64,000 nt of DNA from Salinarimonas sp. Lineage in GTDB: Bacteria; Pseudomonadota; Alphaproteobacteria; Rhizobiales; Beijerinckiaceae. The notes under the pieces were generated by a model, which saw only the letters and a program-made list of their open reading frames with translations, ran no database searches and was not told the origin of the DNA. The position numbers and the translations under genes are program-made. Numbering within the stretch: the first letter of the stretch is position 1; every line of letters starts with the position of its first letter. Shown here piece after piece: positions 34,776-45,672 of this stretch. The stretch spans positions 109,708 to 173,707 of the forward strand of contig JAFIEI010000003.1 of NCBI GenBank assembly GCA_020832565.1. Reading direction: 5' to 3'.

Positions 34776-35897
34776 TCACGCCGCAGCTTCACCCTTCGCA
34801 CCCATGAGCAGCATCAGATGGTCTCCGATCGCCTTGCCAAGGAGGGGCGGTACCGCATTTCCGACCTGGATATATTGCTCAGTGCGCGACCCGGTGAACT
34901 CGAACCAATCCGGAAAGGCCTGTAAACGTGCAGCTTCCCGCACTGAAATCGCTCTGTCCTGCTCCGGATGGATATATGCTCCCCAGTGGATATCGCATTT
35001 GGTGAGAACAGTGCACGAAAGGCCATCCCACCTCATTCGTCCGTATCGTTTGGTGTGATCCGAACGTTTCGCACGCTTCATGCCCTGGGGCAGGAGCTCA
35101 TGGGGAATGTCACGCCAGCTGCCACCGGGCGGGATGAACGGAAGGCGTTCCATATTCACTTTGCCGAGCGTCGGCGCTACATGGTTCGCTACCGTTTTCG
35201 CATTGCCGCGCATCGTACGCTGGAAGGCAGTCGCGGGGCCGGCATGATATGCAACCCTGCCGGGATTCTCACCATTTGCCAGTGGTGGCAAGTCGCCGAT
35301 CGCGTCCCTGATCGTCGTGAAAGGGCTGCTGCGCCCCGGCCCATGTGTCGGCACTGGATGTGAGATCTGTGCACCTACACGGTTACCGATGAAGATGACG
35401 CGCCGCCGTTCCTGCGGGACACCATAGTCTTCAGCCCGCAGGACTGCTTCTTCCACCGCGTATCCGAGCGCAGCCAGTTCTGACTTAATGGCTGCGACCG
35501 CCTCACCGCCGGCAATGGAATAAATGCCGGTGACGTTTTCCATCACGATCCATTCAGGCCGCAAGCCATCGACAATGCGCAAGTACTCTCGGAAAAGCGA
35601 TGCGCGCTCGTCGTGCATGCCACGTTGATGATTATAGACAGAGTACGCCTGGCATGGCGGTCCTCCGACAAGAACCGAGAGCTCACCCCGTCGCAGGCCA
35701 GCTACATCCATGAGGCGCTTGACGGATAGATCTTCGACCGGCCCGGGAATGAAACGCGCTTGCGGATGCGTTTGCTCGAATGTTCGCCCCGCAGCCTCGA
35801 AATAATCATTGCCGGCCAGCACGTTGAACCCTGCCATCTCAAGACCTGCCGACAGGCCACCAGCGCCACAGAACAGGTCGATCACCGTATGTCGCAT
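34776..35897 (-). CDS. DNA C5-cytosine methyltransferase
   Basis: 373 residues from ATG 35897. Motif I DLFCGAGGLS (7-16), catalytic GGPPCQAYS with C82, motif VI MENV (119-122), a variable target-recognition region (about 185-290) and the final GNAVPPLLGKAIG. It should protect host DNA from the adjacent NotI-family nuclease. It is downstream of the nuclease gene on the same strand, 70 nt apart, and its stop lies 2 nt from the tRNA-Thr fragment. All conserved motifs look intact. Confidence 0.92.
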   Translation of the reverse strand: MRHTVIDLFCGAGGLSAGLEMAGFNVLAGNDYFEAAGRTFEQTHPQARFIPGPVEDLSVKRLMDVAGLRRGELSVLVGGPPCQAYSVYNHQRGMHDERASLFREYLRIVDGLRPEWIVMENVTGIYSIAGGEAVAAIKSELAALGYAVEEAVLRAEDYGVPQERRRVIFIGNRVGAQISHPVPTHGPGRSSPFTTIRDAIGDLPPLANGENPGRVAYHAGPATAFQRTMRGNAKTVANHVAPTLGKVNMERLPFIPPGGSWRDIPHELLPQGMKRAKRSDHTKRYGRMRWDGLSCTVLTKCDIHWGAYIHPEQDRAISVREAARLQAFPDWFEFTGSRTEQYIQVGNAVPPLLGKAIGDHLMLLMGAKGEAAA

Positions 35898-35967
35898 TCT
35901 ATCAGTCCGCAGCTCGTGTTCACACTTTGTCCCAAAAGTACCCCATGTACGAGGTATTCGGCAACGC

Positions 35968-36993
35968 CTAAATCCGGATTTTCGCCCGGATCCGTTCTTC
36001 AAAGGCGGATCGAGATACCGGAGTCCCGCCGGTGAGCCCCAGCGTCGCGCTTTCGAGGGTCGTATAGTGTTCCTCCACTACTTTCAGTTCGTATTGCGTT
36101 CCATCCCCGGATTCGACGAAATCGACCAGAAACCAGATAATATCGGCATTCGAAATATCCAGTTCCTGCGCCATGCGCCCCATTGAATAGTAAAACGGCG
36201 CATCAACGATGATTGCCATTTTCTTCCCCCAGCGACGCAAGGTGGGGACTTTCGTCTGCAATTGCGGCATCAGACGTTTGACGCCGCTGCTGCGGTAGTC
36301 GGGGCGACGCTTTTCACGCGCCATCGACAATCGTCCCTGCGTCTTGCGCAAGTGCTCGAATTCGATGCCCATGTTCTTCCCGGAGAAATAAACTGCCTGC
36401 ACTTCGACTGCGACCCATTCAAGCGGACTTCCTTGTGCGCCGTTAGACTTCACCAGGATCATATCAATGCGTCCGACATCGGCACCGGGTTGGCTGTCGA
36501 GGTTTCCGGTCGATTCGAGGAAGCCGACTTCTCCGGCTTGGACCGGATCAGGATCTCCGAGCAGGCGCTCGCCCACCTTCTTGAAGGCGGTGCCGTGCTG
36601 ATGAAATCTCCACGGACATAACGCGCGCAGTCGACCGCGTTCGCCGGAAGCCGGAGCCGCATTGTCGTCGTTGCCATGGTAGAGCCGAAGCGAGCAGACA
36701 CCGCCGGGCTTGGTGCAGGTCGCGTGAGCCGTATCCCCGCGAAACGGACAGGGCAGTTCCTCTGCTTGTTGCCTTGCCAGCTTCTCGCGCAACACCGCAA
36801 GCCGCTCGGCTTCGCGAGGGATGAGGCTGGTACGTGCCGCCTTTTCTTCGAGGGTCGTAAGACGGGCGATATCTGTCTTCGACATTGTTGCACCCCCGAC
36901 CCGATGGTCGGAAAAGCGCAGTCTTTCCACGTCATCGAGACGATGGAAGGGCTGTCCATACCATTCTGCGATATGAAAACGTTCCTCTGTCAA
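35968..36993 (-). CDS. NotI-family restriction endonuclease
   Basis: 341 residues. The N-terminus (IAEWYGQPF) and a four-cysteine iron site C82, C93, C100 and C126 (CPFRG, CTKPGGVC, CPWRF) match the rubredoxin-like site of NotI, and the PD-(D/E)xK-type centre follows: D177 in IDMILV and E197-x-Q199 in VAVEVQAVYFSGKN, as in NotI (EIQ). NotI cuts an 8-bp GC-only site; the target here is unknown. The nuclease gene comes first in the pair, so control of methylation before cutting must come from elsewhere, perhaps a separate methyltransferase promoter in the 70-bp gap. Confidence 0.85.
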   Translation of the reverse strand: MTEERFHIAEWYGQPFHRLDDVERLRFSDHRVGGATMSKTDIARLTTLEEKAARTSLIPREAERLAVLREKLARQQAEELPCPFRGDTAHATCTKPGGVCSLRLYHGNDDNAAPASGERGRLRALCPWRFHQHGTAFKKVGERLLGDPDPVQAGEVGFLESTGNLDSQPGADVGRIDMILVKSNGAQGSPLEWVAVEVQAVYFSGKNMGIEFEHLRKTQGRLSMAREKRRPDYRSSGVKRLMPQLQTKVPTLRRWGKKMAIIVDAPFYYSMGRMAQELDISNADIIWFLVDFVESGDGTQYELKVVEEHYTTLESATLGLTGGTPVSRSAFEERIRAKIRI

Positions 36994-37141
36994 GACTACA
37001 GCCTCGCGGATCCGGCAGCTTCACTCGCCTGATGCTGATAGTAGACAGAAGATCGCTTGATTCGTAATCCCGGAACTCAGCCGCAACGTCAAAATTGCAG
37101 TTTGTCCACCTTAAGTTGGGCTCGCAAATTGGGAATTGTGA

Positions 37142-37216
<75 letters not shown>

Positions 37217-37364
37217 AAAGGGCGCGGTCAGCACCCTGCTTGCGGCGGGTGGATATCGGATTGCGCGGGGGCTGGCAAGTGGGGCGGGGCGGTTTCGGTG
37301 AAGAAAATGGCACCCGCCGGCCATTCCCTCGCGCCACCCCTCCTACCACCCATGGCGCAGCCCC

Positions 37365-38591
37365 TCATTCCGCAGCCTGGCGCACCTCGTTCAGCGGCAG
37401 GCCGAGGGCATGCCAGGTTTCCAGCAGGGCGTCGCGCAGCGCGGCGATATGCGCGTCGCCATGCAGGGGTGTCGGCGTGATGCGCAGGCGCTCGGTACCG
37501 CGCGGGACGGTGGGGAAGTTGATCGGCTGGATGTAGATGCCGTGGCGCTCCAGAAGCCTGTCGGAGGCCGCCTTGCAGGTCTCGGCATCACGCACCATCA
37601 CGGGAACGATATGCGTCGGCGTGGGCAGGACCGGCAGGCCCGCCTCGCCGAGCACCTGCTTCACGCGTGCGGCCTGACGCTGCTGGCCGTCGCGCTCGGC
37701 CTGCGAGGTCTTGAGATGGCGCACCGAGGTGCAGGCTGCAGCACAGATTGCCGGGGGCAGGGCGGTGGTGAAGATGAAGCCCGGCGCGTGCGAGCGCACC
37801 GCGTCGATCACCGCAGCGCGCCCGGTGATATAGCCGCCGAGCACGCCAAAGGCCTTGCCGAGCGTGCCCTCGATCACGTCGATCCGGTGCATGACGCCGT
37901 CGCGCTCGGCGATTCCGGCGCCGCGCGTGCCGTACATGCCCACCGCATGCACCTCGTCGATATAGGTCATGGCGCCATGGCGCTCGGCCAGATCGCAGAT
38001 GCCGGCGATCGGGGCGATATCGCCGTCCATGGAATAGACGCTCTCGAAGACGATCAGCTTCGGCTTGTCGCCGGCGGTGATCAGGAGTTCCTCGAGATGG
38101 GCGAGATCGTTGTGGCGGAAGATCTGCTTCTCGCAGCCGGCATTGCGCACGCCCTCGATCATCGAATTGTGGTTGAGGGCGTCGGAGAGAATCACGCAGC
38201 CGGGGATCAGGCGCGCGATGGTGGCGATGCCGGTCTGATTCGAGACATAGCCGGAGGTGAAGACGAGCGCGGCTTCCTTGCGGTGCAGATCGGCGAGCTC
38301 GGCCTCCAGCCCGACGATGGGATGGCTGGTGCCGGAAATGTTGCGCGTGCCGCCGGCACCCGTGCCGCATTTCTGCGCCGTCTCGGCCATGGCGGCGATG
38401 ACGTCGGCATGCTGCCCCATGCCGAGGTAATCGTTCGAGCACCAGACGGTGATCTCGCGCGTACCTTGCGGGCTGTGCCAGCGGGCGCGGGGGAATTCCC
38501 CGGCAATGCGCTCGAGATCGGCAAAGACCCGGTACCGGCGCTCCTGCTTGAGGCTGTCGAGGGCGTTTTCGAAATAGCGGGTGTAATCCAT
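37365..38591 (-). CDS. hemA: 5-aminolevulinate synthase
   Basis: Condenses glycine with succinyl-CoA to 5-aminolevulinate, the first step of heme synthesis in alphaproteobacteria. 408 residues, pyridoxal-phosphate enzyme of the alpha-oxoamine synthase family: D212 (YIDEVHAVG) contacts the cofactor ring and K246 (GTLGKAFG) forms the Schiff base; the SNDYLGM start is typical. An FNR/FixK-like box lies 76 bp upstream, in line with oxygen control of hemA in this class. Confidence 0.97.
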   Translation of the reverse strand: MDYTRYFENALDSLKQERRYRVFADLERIAGEFPRARWHSPQGTREITVWCSNDYLGMGQHADVIAAMAETAQKCGTGAGGTRNISGTSHPIVGLEAELADLHRKEAALVFTSGYVSNQTGIATIARLIPGCVILSDALNHNSMIEGVRNAGCEKQIFRHNDLAHLEELLITAGDKPKLIVFESVYSMDGDIAPIAGICDLAERHGAMTYIDEVHAVGMYGTRGAGIAERDGVMHRIDVIEGTLGKAFGVLGGYITGRAAVIDAVRSHAPGFIFTTALPPAICAAACTSVRHLKTSQAERDGQQRQAARVKQVLGEAGLPVLPTPTHIVPVMVRDAETCKAASDRLLERHGIYIQPINFPTVPRGTERLRITPTPLHGDAHIAALRDALLETWHALGLPLNEVRQAAE

Positions 38592-38666
38592 CGCTTCACC
38601 GGGGGATGAGCCGCAAAAACGACGCGGCGCTGTCTCACACGTTCACATGCCCGGTATTATCGCACA

Positions 38667-38680
38667 TTGCGATCGGTCAA
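38667..38680. promoter_or_regulatory. FNR/FixK-like box upstream of hemA
   Basis: TTGCGATCGGTCAA differs in one base from the TTGA-N6-TCAA consensus. Position and orientation suit control of hemA, and the window encodes a regulator with a matching recognition helix (7720-8445). Confidence 0.5.
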
Positions 38681-38791
38681 TGCGAACGATTCCAATATAG
38701 GGGGATTGGCGCTTGAGAGAGCCCGTGTAAAGCCTTATTCCGGTTTGAAGCGACGAAGGGTCGCAAAGCCGACGGTGCGACGGGTGAGGCG

Positions 38792-38965
38792 ATGGCGGAT
38801 CAGGGACGCGAGGCGCGGCTCAAGGCGGCGCTGCGGGAAAATCTGAAACGGCGCAAGCAACAGGCGCGCAAGCGTGCGACCGCCGATGGCAACGAGCGTG
38901 ACCGGGAAGACACGGGCGCCGTCGCGCCGTCGCGGGAGGCGCCCGACGAGGGCAAGACATCTTGA
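38792..38965 (+). CDS. Small basic protein preceding murA
   Basis: 57 residues: MADQGREARLKAALRENLKR begins a lysine/arginine-rich helix, followed by an acidic, disordered tail ending DEGKTS. Small proteins of this kind often precede murA in alphaproteobacteria. A GTGAGG ribosome site lies just before the ATG, and the murA start is 75 nt after its stop. Function unknown. Confidence 0.7.
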   Translation: MADQGREARLKAALRENLKRRKQQARKRATADGNERDREDTGAVAPSREAPDEGKTS

Positions 38966-39040
38966 TCTCGCCACTTTCGGCGGCTCACAACCTATGACGC
39001 GGCGGCATGCCGCAGCAATCTTTTCGGTGGGGGACAAGGC

Positions 39041-40330
39041 ATGGATCGCATCATCATCCGGGGCGGCGCGCCGCTGACAGGCACGATTCCGATCTCCGGA
39101 GCGAAGAATGCGGCCCTTCCCCTGATGACGACGAGCCTGCTCACCCGCGATACGCTCGAACTCTCCAACGTACCGCGCCTGGCCGATGTGCAGCTGCTGC
39201 TGCGGATCCTGGGCAATCACGGCGTCGACCATACGATCGTCGGGCGGCGCGCGGGTGAGAGTTCCGAATCGGGCCAGACGCTGCGGTTGCAGGCCTCGAA
39301 CGTGATCGACACGACGGCACCCTACGAGCTGGTCTCGCGGATGCGGGCGAGCTTCTGGGTGATCGCGCCGCTGCTCGCGCGCTTCGGCGAGGCGCGCGTC
39401 TCGCTGCCCGGCGGCTGCGCCATCGGAACGCGCCCGGTCGATCTCCTGATCGATGCGCTGCAGGCGCTCGGCGCCGAGATCGAGATCGATGCCGGCTACG
39501 TGGTCGCGCGCGCCAGGGACGGCTTGCGCGGCGCGCGGATCGATTTCCCCAAGGTGACCGTCAGCGGCACGCATGTGGCGATGATGGCGGCGGCCTTGGC
39601 GCGCGGCGAAAGCGTGATCGAGAACGCTGCGCGCGAGCCGGAAATCGTCGATGTCGCCGATTGCCTCAATAAAATGGGCGCGAAGATCACCGGTGCCGGT
39701 TCCGCGCGCATCGTGATCGAAGGCGTCACTAGCCTGCACGGGGCGAACCACGCGGTGCTGCCTGATCGCATCGAAACGGGCACCTATGCCATGGCGGTGG
39801 CGATGGCGGGCGGTGACGTGATGCTGGAAAATACCAGCGCCGATCTGCTGCGCGCACCCCTTGATGCCCTGCGTCGCGCGGGGGCCGAGGTCAGCGAGAC
39901 GAATACCGGCATCCGCGTCAGGCGCAACGGCGGTGCGCTGGCGCCGGTCGATATCGACACCGCGCCGTTCCCCGGTTTCGCCACGGATCTGCAGGCGCAG
40001 TTCATGGCGCTGATGACGCGGGCCGACGGAGTCTCGCATATTCGCGAGACGATCTTCGAGAACCGCTTCATGCATGTGCAGGAGTTGGCGCGCCTCGGCG
40101 CCAGGATCCGCCTCGACGGCGATCTCGCCATCGTGGAGGGCGTACCTCAGTTGCGCGGCGCGCCGGTCATGGCGACGGATCTGCGCGCCTCGGTCTCCCT
40201 CGTGATCGCCGCCCTGGTGGCTGATGGCGAGACGACGATCAACCGGGTCTATCATCTCGATCGCGGTTTCGAGGCACTGGAGAGCAAGCTTGTGCGCTGC
40301 GGGGCGCAGGTGGAGCGCGTACGGGCATGA
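39041..40330 (+). CDS. murA: UDP-N-acetylglucosamine 1-carboxyvinyltransferase
   Basis: First committed step of peptidoglycan synthesis: adds enolpyruvate from PEP to UDP-GlcNAc. 429 residues. K23-N24 in [10 protein letters not shown] bind substrate, and C126 in [12 protein letters not shown] is the fosfomycin-reactive cysteine of the active-site loop. The end [13 protein letters not shown] is typical. Length normal. Cytoplasmic. Confidence 0.97.
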   Translation: MDRIIIRGGAPLTGTIPISGAKNAALPLMTTSLLTRDTLELSNVPRLADVQLLLRILGNHGVDHTIVGRRAGESSESGQTLRLQASNVIDTTAPYELVSRMRASFWVIAPLLARFGEARVSLPGGCAIGTRPVDLLIDALQALGAEIEIDAGYVVARARDGLRGARIDFPKVTVSGTHVAMMAAALARGESVIENAAREPEIVDVADCLNKMGAKITGAGSARIVIEGVTSLHGANHAVLPDRIETGTYAMAVAMAGGDVMLENTSADLLRAPLDALRRAGAEVSETNTGIRVRRNGGALAPVDIDTAPFPGFATDLQAQFMALMTRADGVSHIRETIFENRFMHVQELARLGARIRLDGDLAIVEGVPQLRGAPVMATDLRASVSLVIAALVADGETTINRVYHLDRGFEALESKLVRCGAQVERVRA

Positions 40331-40461
40331 TTGCCGGAAGCCGGGGCACGACGCCCGGCACCGCCGGACAAAAGCGTCTCGCCTTGCGCGCGGGGCTGTG
40401 CTAGGCGAGCCGTCTGAACAAGGGCGCGCGCAGGCGCGCCGTCATGCGAACGGGTTGAGCG

Positions 40462-41118
40462 ATGAACGAGTTTTTCCGCGAGGTCGACGAGGAATTCCGC
40501 CGCGACAAGGCGATGGCGTTCTGGAAGCGCTGGGGCGGTGCCTTCGTCGTGGTCGCGGTCATCGTGGTCGCGGGTGTCGGCGGCTGGCGTTATTGGGATT
40601 ACCTGGAGGCGCAGCGCGCCCATCAGGCCTCCGCGCAGCTCTTCGATGCGCAGCAGCTCATCATCGACGGCAACCGTGACAGCGGCATCGCCATGCTCGA
40701 GGAGCTGGCTGCCGAAGGGCGCGGCGGGTTCCCGCTGCTGGCCCGCTTCCGCATTGCCGCCGCCCTCGGCGAGCAGAGCCCTGCGCGCGGCGCAGAAGCC
40801 TTCGATGACCTCGCCGCGGATTCCAGCGTTCCGTCCAGCATGCGCGACCTTGCGACCCTGCGCGCGGCCATGCTGCGGCTCGATACCGATCCCGCCGCAG
40901 CTGCTTCCGCGCTGGAGCAGATCGCCACGCCCGATAACGGCTATCGCCATTCGGCGCGCGAGGCGCTCGGACTCGCGGCGCTGCGGCGTGGCGATTACGA
41001 TACGGCCGGGCGCTGGTTCGACGAGATGGCCGCCGATCCCGAGACCCCGTCGGGGCTGCGCGGCCGGCTCGAAATCTATTCCGCACTCGTGGCTGCCGGG
41101 CCCGTCGAGACCATGTAA
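40462..41118 (+). CDS. YfgM-like tetratricopeptide membrane protein
   Basis: 218 residues with one membrane helix at about 28-48 (FVVVAVIVVAGVGGWRYWDY) and a periplasmic helical domain of TPR-like pairs. The start FFREVDEEFRRDKAMAFWKR matches the alphaproteobacterial counterpart of YfgM, a partner of the SecYEG translocon and chaperones. As elsewhere it sits directly upstream of der (46 nt). No BamB-like gene lies between them here. Confidence 0.78.
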   Translation: MNEFFREVDEEFRRDKAMAFWKRWGGAFVVVAVIVVAGVGGWRYWDYLEAQRAHQASAQLFDAQQLIIDGNRDSGIAMLEELAAEGRGGFPLLARFRIAAALGEQSPARGAEAFDDLAADSSVPSSMRDLATLRAAMLRLDTDPAAAASALEQIATPDNGYRHSAREALGLAALRRGDYDTAGRWFDEMAADPETPSGLRGRLEIYSALVAAGPVETM

Positions 41119-41164
41119 CGCATTGCTGGAATGTCCCAGCGTGTTCGCGAGAGCGTAAAAGGCC

Positions 41165-42514
41165 ATGTCGCCCACCGTCGCCATTGTCGGCCGCCCGAAT
41201 GTGGGCAAGTCGACCCTGTTCAACCGCCTCGTCGGCCGGCGCCTCGCGCTCGTCGACGACCGCCCCGGCGTCACCCGTGACCGCCGCGAGGGGGAGGCGC
41301 GCCTGGCGGATCTGCGGTTCGGTATCGTCGATACGGCGGGTCTCGAAGAAGCCGATGCCGACAGCCTGCTCGGGCGCATGCGTGCGCAGACCGAGGCGGC
41401 GATCGAGGATGCCGACGCGGTCCTCTTCGTCATCGATGCCCGCACCGGCCTGTTGCCGGCAGATACGCCCTTCGCGGAGCTGGTGCGCAAATCCGGCAAG
41501 CCGGTGATCCTGCTCGCCAACAAGGCCGAGAGCCAGGCCGGTATCGCGAATGTCTACGATGCCTACGAGCTCGGCCTCGGTGAGCCGATCGCGTTTTCCG
41601 GCGAGCACGGAATCGGGATCGACGAGCTCTACGAGAAATTACGGGAATTTCTGCCCGACGCTGTCGAGAGCGAGGATGATGACGAGCGCGGCGAGGACGA
41701 CCCCGTGCGCATCGCCATTCTCGGGCGCCCCAATGCCGGAAAATCCACGCTGATCAACCAGCTGATCGGTCGCAAACGCCTGCTCACCGGGCCGGAAGCC
41801 GGGATCACCCGCGACGCCATCACCATCGACTGGATCTGGCGCGGGCGCCACGCCAAGCTGATCGATACGGCGGGCCTGCGCAAACGTGCGCGCATCGACG
41901 ACAAGCTGGAGAAGCTCGCCACCTCGGACGGGATCCGCGCCATGCGCTTCGCCGACGTGGTGGTGATCCTGCTCGATGCGACGATCCCGTTCGAAAAGCA
42001 GGATCTGACCATTGTCGATCTGATCGAGCGTGAGGGCAGGGCGGTGGTGTTCGGGCTCAACAAATGGGACCTCGTCGCCGATCAGCAGGGGCTCCTCAAG
42101 GATCTGCGCGAGAAGGCGACGCGGCTCCTGCCGCAGGTCAAGGGCGCGCCGGTGGTGCATCTCTCGGGCCTTGCCGGTGATGGGCTCGACCGGCTGATGC
42201 AGGCCGTGTTCAAGGCTTACGAGACCTGGAATACGCGGATTTCAACGGCGAAGCTGAACCAGTGGCTCGGTGAAGCCGTCGAGGCCAACCCGCCCCCGGC
42301 GGTTTCCGGGCGTCGGATCAAGATCCGCTACATGACCCAGATCAAGGCCCGCCCGCCCCATTTCGCCTTCTTCGGCAACCAGCTCAACGCCCTGCCCAAG
42401 AGCTACACGCGCTATCTCGTCAACGGCCTGCGCGAGACCTTCAACCTCCCCGGCACGCCGATCCGTGTCTCCCTGCGCACGGGTACGAACCCGTATGACA
42501 AGGGGCGCGGGTAG
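41165..42514 (+). CDS. der: Ribosome biogenesis GTPase Der
   Basis: GTPase needed for maturation of the 50S ribosomal subunit. 449 residues with the unique double G domain: GRPNVGKS near residue 7 and GRPNAGKS near 187, each with DTAGL and a NKxD-type motif (ANKAES and LNKWD). A C-terminal KH-like domain ends the protein ([18 protein letters not shown]). The acidic linker between the G domains ([10 protein letters not shown]) is typical. Confidence 0.97.
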   Translation: MSPTVAIVGRPNVGKSTLFNRLVGRRLALVDDRPGVTRDRREGEARLADLRFGIVDTAGLEEADADSLLGRMRAQTEAAIEDADAVLFVIDARTGLLPADTPFAELVRKSGKPVILLANKAESQAGIANVYDAYELGLGEPIAFSGEHGIGIDELYEKLREFLPDAVESEDDDERGEDDPVRIAILGRPNAGKSTLINQLIGRKRLLTGPEAGITRDAITIDWIWRGRHAKLIDTAGLRKRARIDDKLEKLATSDGIRAMRFADVVVILLDATIPFEKQDLTIVDLIEREGRAVVFGLNKWDLVADQQGLLKDLREKATRLLPQVKGAPVVHLSGLAGDGLDRLMQAVFKAYETWNTRISTAKLNQWLGEAVEANPPPAVSGRRIKIRYMTQIKARPPHFAFFGNQLNALPKSYTRYLVNGLRETFNLPGTPIRVSLRTGTNPYDKGRG

Positions 42515-42524
42515 TTCTTTTCGC

Positions 42525-42634
42525 TTTCACCCCACCCTTAATCCCTCCCCCTAGGGCAGGGAGGCATGTCGCGACCGTCATGAAGGGGTCTCCCTCCCCG
42601 GCGGGGAGGGAACGAGGTTGGGGATAGCGGGTGA
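42525..42634. repeat. Intergenic palindromic repeats, two copies in opposite orientation
   Basis: One unit at 42588-42634 (tccctcccc-ggc-ggggaggga followed by acgaggttgggg) and an inverted, more diverged unit at 42525-42571. Both match the copy at 19691-19738. The pair lies between convergent der and hyi and may terminate both. Confidence 0.6.
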
Positions 42635-42684
42635 ATGCAAGGTTCGGCGTTGATGATTTCGCACAGCGCGTACCCCGCCACCCC

Positions 42685-43485
42685 TCAAACGATCCCGTAT
42701 TCCGCCATCCAGCCGAAATCTTCCTCGGTGGGGCCGGTGGGCTTGTATTCGAGGCCGACGGGGCCCTGATAGGGGGAGGCGGCGATGGCTTCGAAGATGG
42801 CGGGGTAGTTGATCTCGCCCTTGCCGGGCGCAAGCCGCAGGGGGGCGTTGGCGATCTGGACGTGGCCGATATAGGGCATGTGGCGCTCGAAGCGGCGCAG
42901 CAGGTCTCCCTCCATCACCTGAATATGGTAGAAATCGAACATCAGCTTGACATTCGGCTCGCCGATCTCGTCGATCAGCGCGACGATGTCGTCGGAGCGT
43001 GAGACGAGGTTGCCGGGGCGGTCGTAGCGGTTGAGCGGCTCGAGCAGCAGGGTCAGGCCCTTGTCGGCGACCGAGCGGGCGGCCTCGCGGATATTGGCGA
43101 TATAGGTGGTCAGGCCGGCCTCATGCTGGCCGGGGGCGACGGAACCGCTCATCACGTGGATCAGGGGCGCGTCGAGCACGGTCGCGTAGTCGACCGCTTG
43201 CGCGAAATAGCGCCGGAAATCGTCCTCGCGCCCGGGAATCCCGGCATGGCCCCATTCGTCGCGGGTGACGTCGCCGCGCGGGGTGTTGAGATTGTTCAGC
43301 CGCATGCCCGTCGAATCGAGTGCGGTTCTCAGTTCGACAACGGAATGATCGTAGGGAAACTGGAATTCGACCACCTCGAAACCGCAGGTCTTCGCCGCCG
43401 CGAGGCGCTTGGGAAGCGGGTATTCGGTGAAGAGCGTGCCAAAATTCACCGAGAAGCGGGAGCGGGGCAGGGGGGATCGTGTCAT
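42685..43485 (-). CDS. hyi: Hydroxypyruvate isomerase-like sugar isomerase
   Basis: 266-residue TIM-barrel enzyme of the xylose-isomerase-like fold. It fits hydroxypyruvate isomerase, which interconverts hydroxypyruvate and tartronate semialdehyde in glyoxylate metabolism: [13 protein letters not shown] (metal Glu) and [18 protein letters not shown] (second metal Glu) are typical. The usual partners gcl and glxR are not here; the related 2-oxo-tetronate isomerase OtnI is an alternative. Confidence 0.82.
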   Translation of the reverse strand: MTRSPLPRSRFSVNFGTLFTEYPLPKRLAAAKTCGFEVVEFQFPYDHSVVELRTALDSTGMRLNNLNTPRGDVTRDEWGHAGIPGREDDFRRYFAQAVDYATVLDAPLIHVMSGSVAPGQHEAGLTTYIANIREAARSVADKGLTLLLEPLNRYDRPGNLVSRSDDIVALIDEIGEPNVKLMFDFYHIQVMEGDLLRRFERHMPYIGHVQIANAPLRLAPGKGEINYPAIFEAIAASPYQGPVGLEYKPTGPTEEDFGWMAEYGIV

Positions 43486-43755
43486 CGCGTTTCCTCCGGC
43501 GGCGCGAGGCGCCTTGTTGATTCATTCCTGCGCACGATCCTATCGCAGCCGCCCGCGTCTGGGCAGCCCGCGTCTGGCGGCAAAATGCCGGCTTCACGAT
43601 GGGCAAGGCGCCGGAGCGCCCGCGCCAGTACGCTATTCCCCTGCCGCTTCCCTGCCGTTTTCCCCGCCTATGCAAACGCCTGCGTGTTGCGCCTGCGAGC
43701 CAAACGGCGTAACGGATCGGCTCAACGCTCACGCGCGCGATGGATGGATGCAGGC

Positions 43756-45309
43756 ATGGCTCAGCACGACAAGGTCTTGATCGTCGATTTCGGTTCGCAG
43801 GTCACCCAGCTGATTGCGCGGCGGGTGCGCGAGGAGGGGGTCTATTCCGAAATCGTCCCCTTCCAGTCGGCGGCGGAAGCGTTTCGCTCCATGAATCCGA
43901 AAGCCGTGATCCTCTCCGGCGGCCCGGCCTCGGTGACCGAAGACGGCTCGCCGCGTGCGCCGCAGGAGATTTTCGATGCGGGCGTGCCGGTGCTCGGGAT
44001 CTGCTATGGCCAGCAGACGATGGCAGCCCAGCTGGACGGCGCGGTCGAAGGCGGGCATCATCGGGAATTCGGGCGCGCCGAGGTCGAGGCGATTTCCGCC
44101 TCGCCGCTCTTCGAGGGCGTCTGGGCGGTCGGCCAGCGCTACCCGGTTTGGATGAGCCATGGCGACCGGGTGACGAAGCTGCCCGACGGTTTCGAGATCA
44201 TCGGCACCTCGGAAAACGCCCCCTTTGCCGCCGTCGCCGACGAGAAGCGGCGCTATTACGGCGTGCAGTTCCATCCGGAAGTGGTGCATACCCCGCACGG
44301 CGCGGCGCTGCTGCGCAATTTCGTACGCCGGATCGCGGGCTGTGCCGGCGACTGGACGATGAAGGCCTTCCGTGAGGAGGCCATCGAACGCATCCGTGCG
44401 CAGGTCGGCTCGGAGAAGGTGATCTGCGGGCTTTCCGGCGGTGTGGATTCCTCCGTTGCCGCCGTGCTCCTGCACGAGGCGATCGGCGACCAACTCACCT
44501 GCGTCTTCGTCGATCACGGGCTCCTGCGCGCCGGCGAGGCCGAGCAGGTCGTCACGCTTTTCCGCGACGCCTACAACATCCCGCTGGTGCATGTGCAGGC
44601 GCAGGAGACCTTCCTGAAGGAGCTTTCCGGCGTCAGCGATCCCGAGATCAAGCGCAAGACCATCGGCCGTCTGTTCATCGACGTGTTCGAGGCAGAGGCG
44701 AAGAAGATCGGCGGCGCGAGTTTCCTCGCCCAGGGCACGCTCTATCCCGACGTGATCGAGAGCGTCTCCTTCACCGGCGGCCCCTCCGTGACGATCAAGA
44801 GCCACCACAATGTCGGCGGTCTACCCGAGCGCATGAACATGAAGCTCGTCGAGCCCCTTCGCGAATTGTTCAAGGACGAGGTGCGCGATCTCGGGCGGGA
44901 GCTCGGCCTGCCCGACAAGTTCGTCGGGCGCCATCCCTTCCCCGGCCCGGGCCTCGCCATCCGCTGCCCCGGCGAGATCACCGGCGAGAAGCTCGACATC
45001 CTGCGCAAGGCCGATCTGATCTATCTCGAAGAGATCCGCCGCGCCGGCCTCTATGACGAGATCTGGCAGGCCTTCGCCGTGCTCCTGCCGGTGCGCACCG
45101 TCGGCGTGATGGGGGATGCGCGCACCTACGACTATGTCTGCGCGCTTCGCGCCGTCACCTCGGTGGATGGCATGACGGCGGATTTCTATCCGTTCGACAT
45201 GAAGTTCATCGGACGCGTCGCGACCCGGATCATCAACGAGGTCAACGGTATCAACCGCGTCGTCTACGACATCACCTCGAAGCCGCCCGGGACGATCGAG
45301 TGGGAGTGA
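43756..45309 (+). CDS. guaA: GMP synthase (glutamine-hydrolysing)
   Basis: Aminates XMP to GMP. 517 residues. The glutaminase domain has the catalytic cysteine in [10 protein letters not shown] and its His/Glu in QFHPEVVHT; the ATP pyrophosphatase domain begins near 210 with [13 protein letters not shown]; the C-terminal dimerisation domain ends KPPGTIEWE. The start ATG 43756 ([15 protein letters not shown]) is supported by family alignment; an open frame further upstream is not coding. Confidence 0.97.
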   Translation: MAQHDKVLIVDFGSQVTQLIARRVREEGVYSEIVPFQSAAEAFRSMNPKAVILSGGPASVTEDGSPRAPQEIFDAGVPVLGICYGQQTMAAQLDGAVEGGHHREFGRAEVEAISASPLFEGVWAVGQRYPVWMSHGDRVTKLPDGFEIIGTSENAPFAAVADEKRRYYGVQFHPEVVHTPHGAALLRNFVRRIAGCAGDWTMKAFREEAIERIRAQVGSEKVICGLSGGVDSSVAAVLLHEAIGDQLTCVFVDHGLLRAGEAEQVVTLFRDAYNIPLVHVQAQETFLKELSGVSDPEIKRKTIGRLFIDVFEAEAKKIGGASFLAQGTLYPDVIESVSFTGGPSVTIKSHHNVGGLPERMNMKLVEPLRELFKDEVRDLGRELGLPDKFVGRHPFPGPGLAIRCPGEITGEKLDILRKADLIYLEEIRRAGLYDEIWQAFAVLLPVRTVGVMGDARTYDYVCALRAVTSVDGMTADFYPFDMKFIGRVATRIINEVNGINRVVYDITSKPPGTIEWE

Positions 45310-45321
45310 GCGCGGTTCCGT

Positions 45322-45672
45322 TCAACGGATGGTTCCCCGAAGCAGGGCGATGGCCAGCAAACCGATGCAGGCCAGCAGGAGGGCGTTTGCCCCGATCCGC
45401 ATGATGATCGGAACGTCCTCGCCCCGCATATCCGCCTGCCGGTTCGCGTAGTCGATCGTGGCGGCGAATGCCATTGTTATTCCGAAGGTCAGGAAGGCCC
45501 AGGTCAGGTCGAACAGCCGAGCCCAGTAGGCCAGCGTCCAGATCGTGAGCAGGGCGGTCAGGAGAAGATTGGCTTTGCGTGTATGAAGCAAGCTCGGCAT
45601 TGGTCTTTTCTCGTTTACCTCGGGGCGTGATGGCGGGCGCCGTTGTTCGGGCACGGCCGTGAAGTCGTTCAT
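45322..45672 (-). CDS. Small three-helix membrane protein, unknown
   Basis: 116 residues with hydrophobic segments at about 35-50, 55-72 and 92-112 after a basic, proline-rich start. No family recognised. It is convergent with guaA, 12 nt apart. A start at Met25 (MPSLLHTRK) is possible. Codon character agrees with a real gene but the evidence is limited. Confidence 0.5.
   Translation of the reverse strand: MNDFTAVPEQRRPPSRPEVNEKRPMPSLLHTRKANLLLTALLTIWTLAYWARLFDLTWAFLTFGITMAFAATIDYANRQADMRGEDVPIIMRIGANALLLACIGLLAIALLRGTIR

Larger units (their letters stand above)
34774..37141. mobile_element. Restriction-modification island in tRNA-Thr
   Basis: 2.4 kb lying exactly between the tRNA-Thr fragment and the intact tRNA-Thr, holding only a NotI-family endonuclease and a cytosine methyltransferase. 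The layout is the same as the tRNA-Lys element (intact tRNA at the right, 3' fragment at the left) but there is no integrase. It may have been mobilised in trans or reduced from a larger island. Confidence 0.65.
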
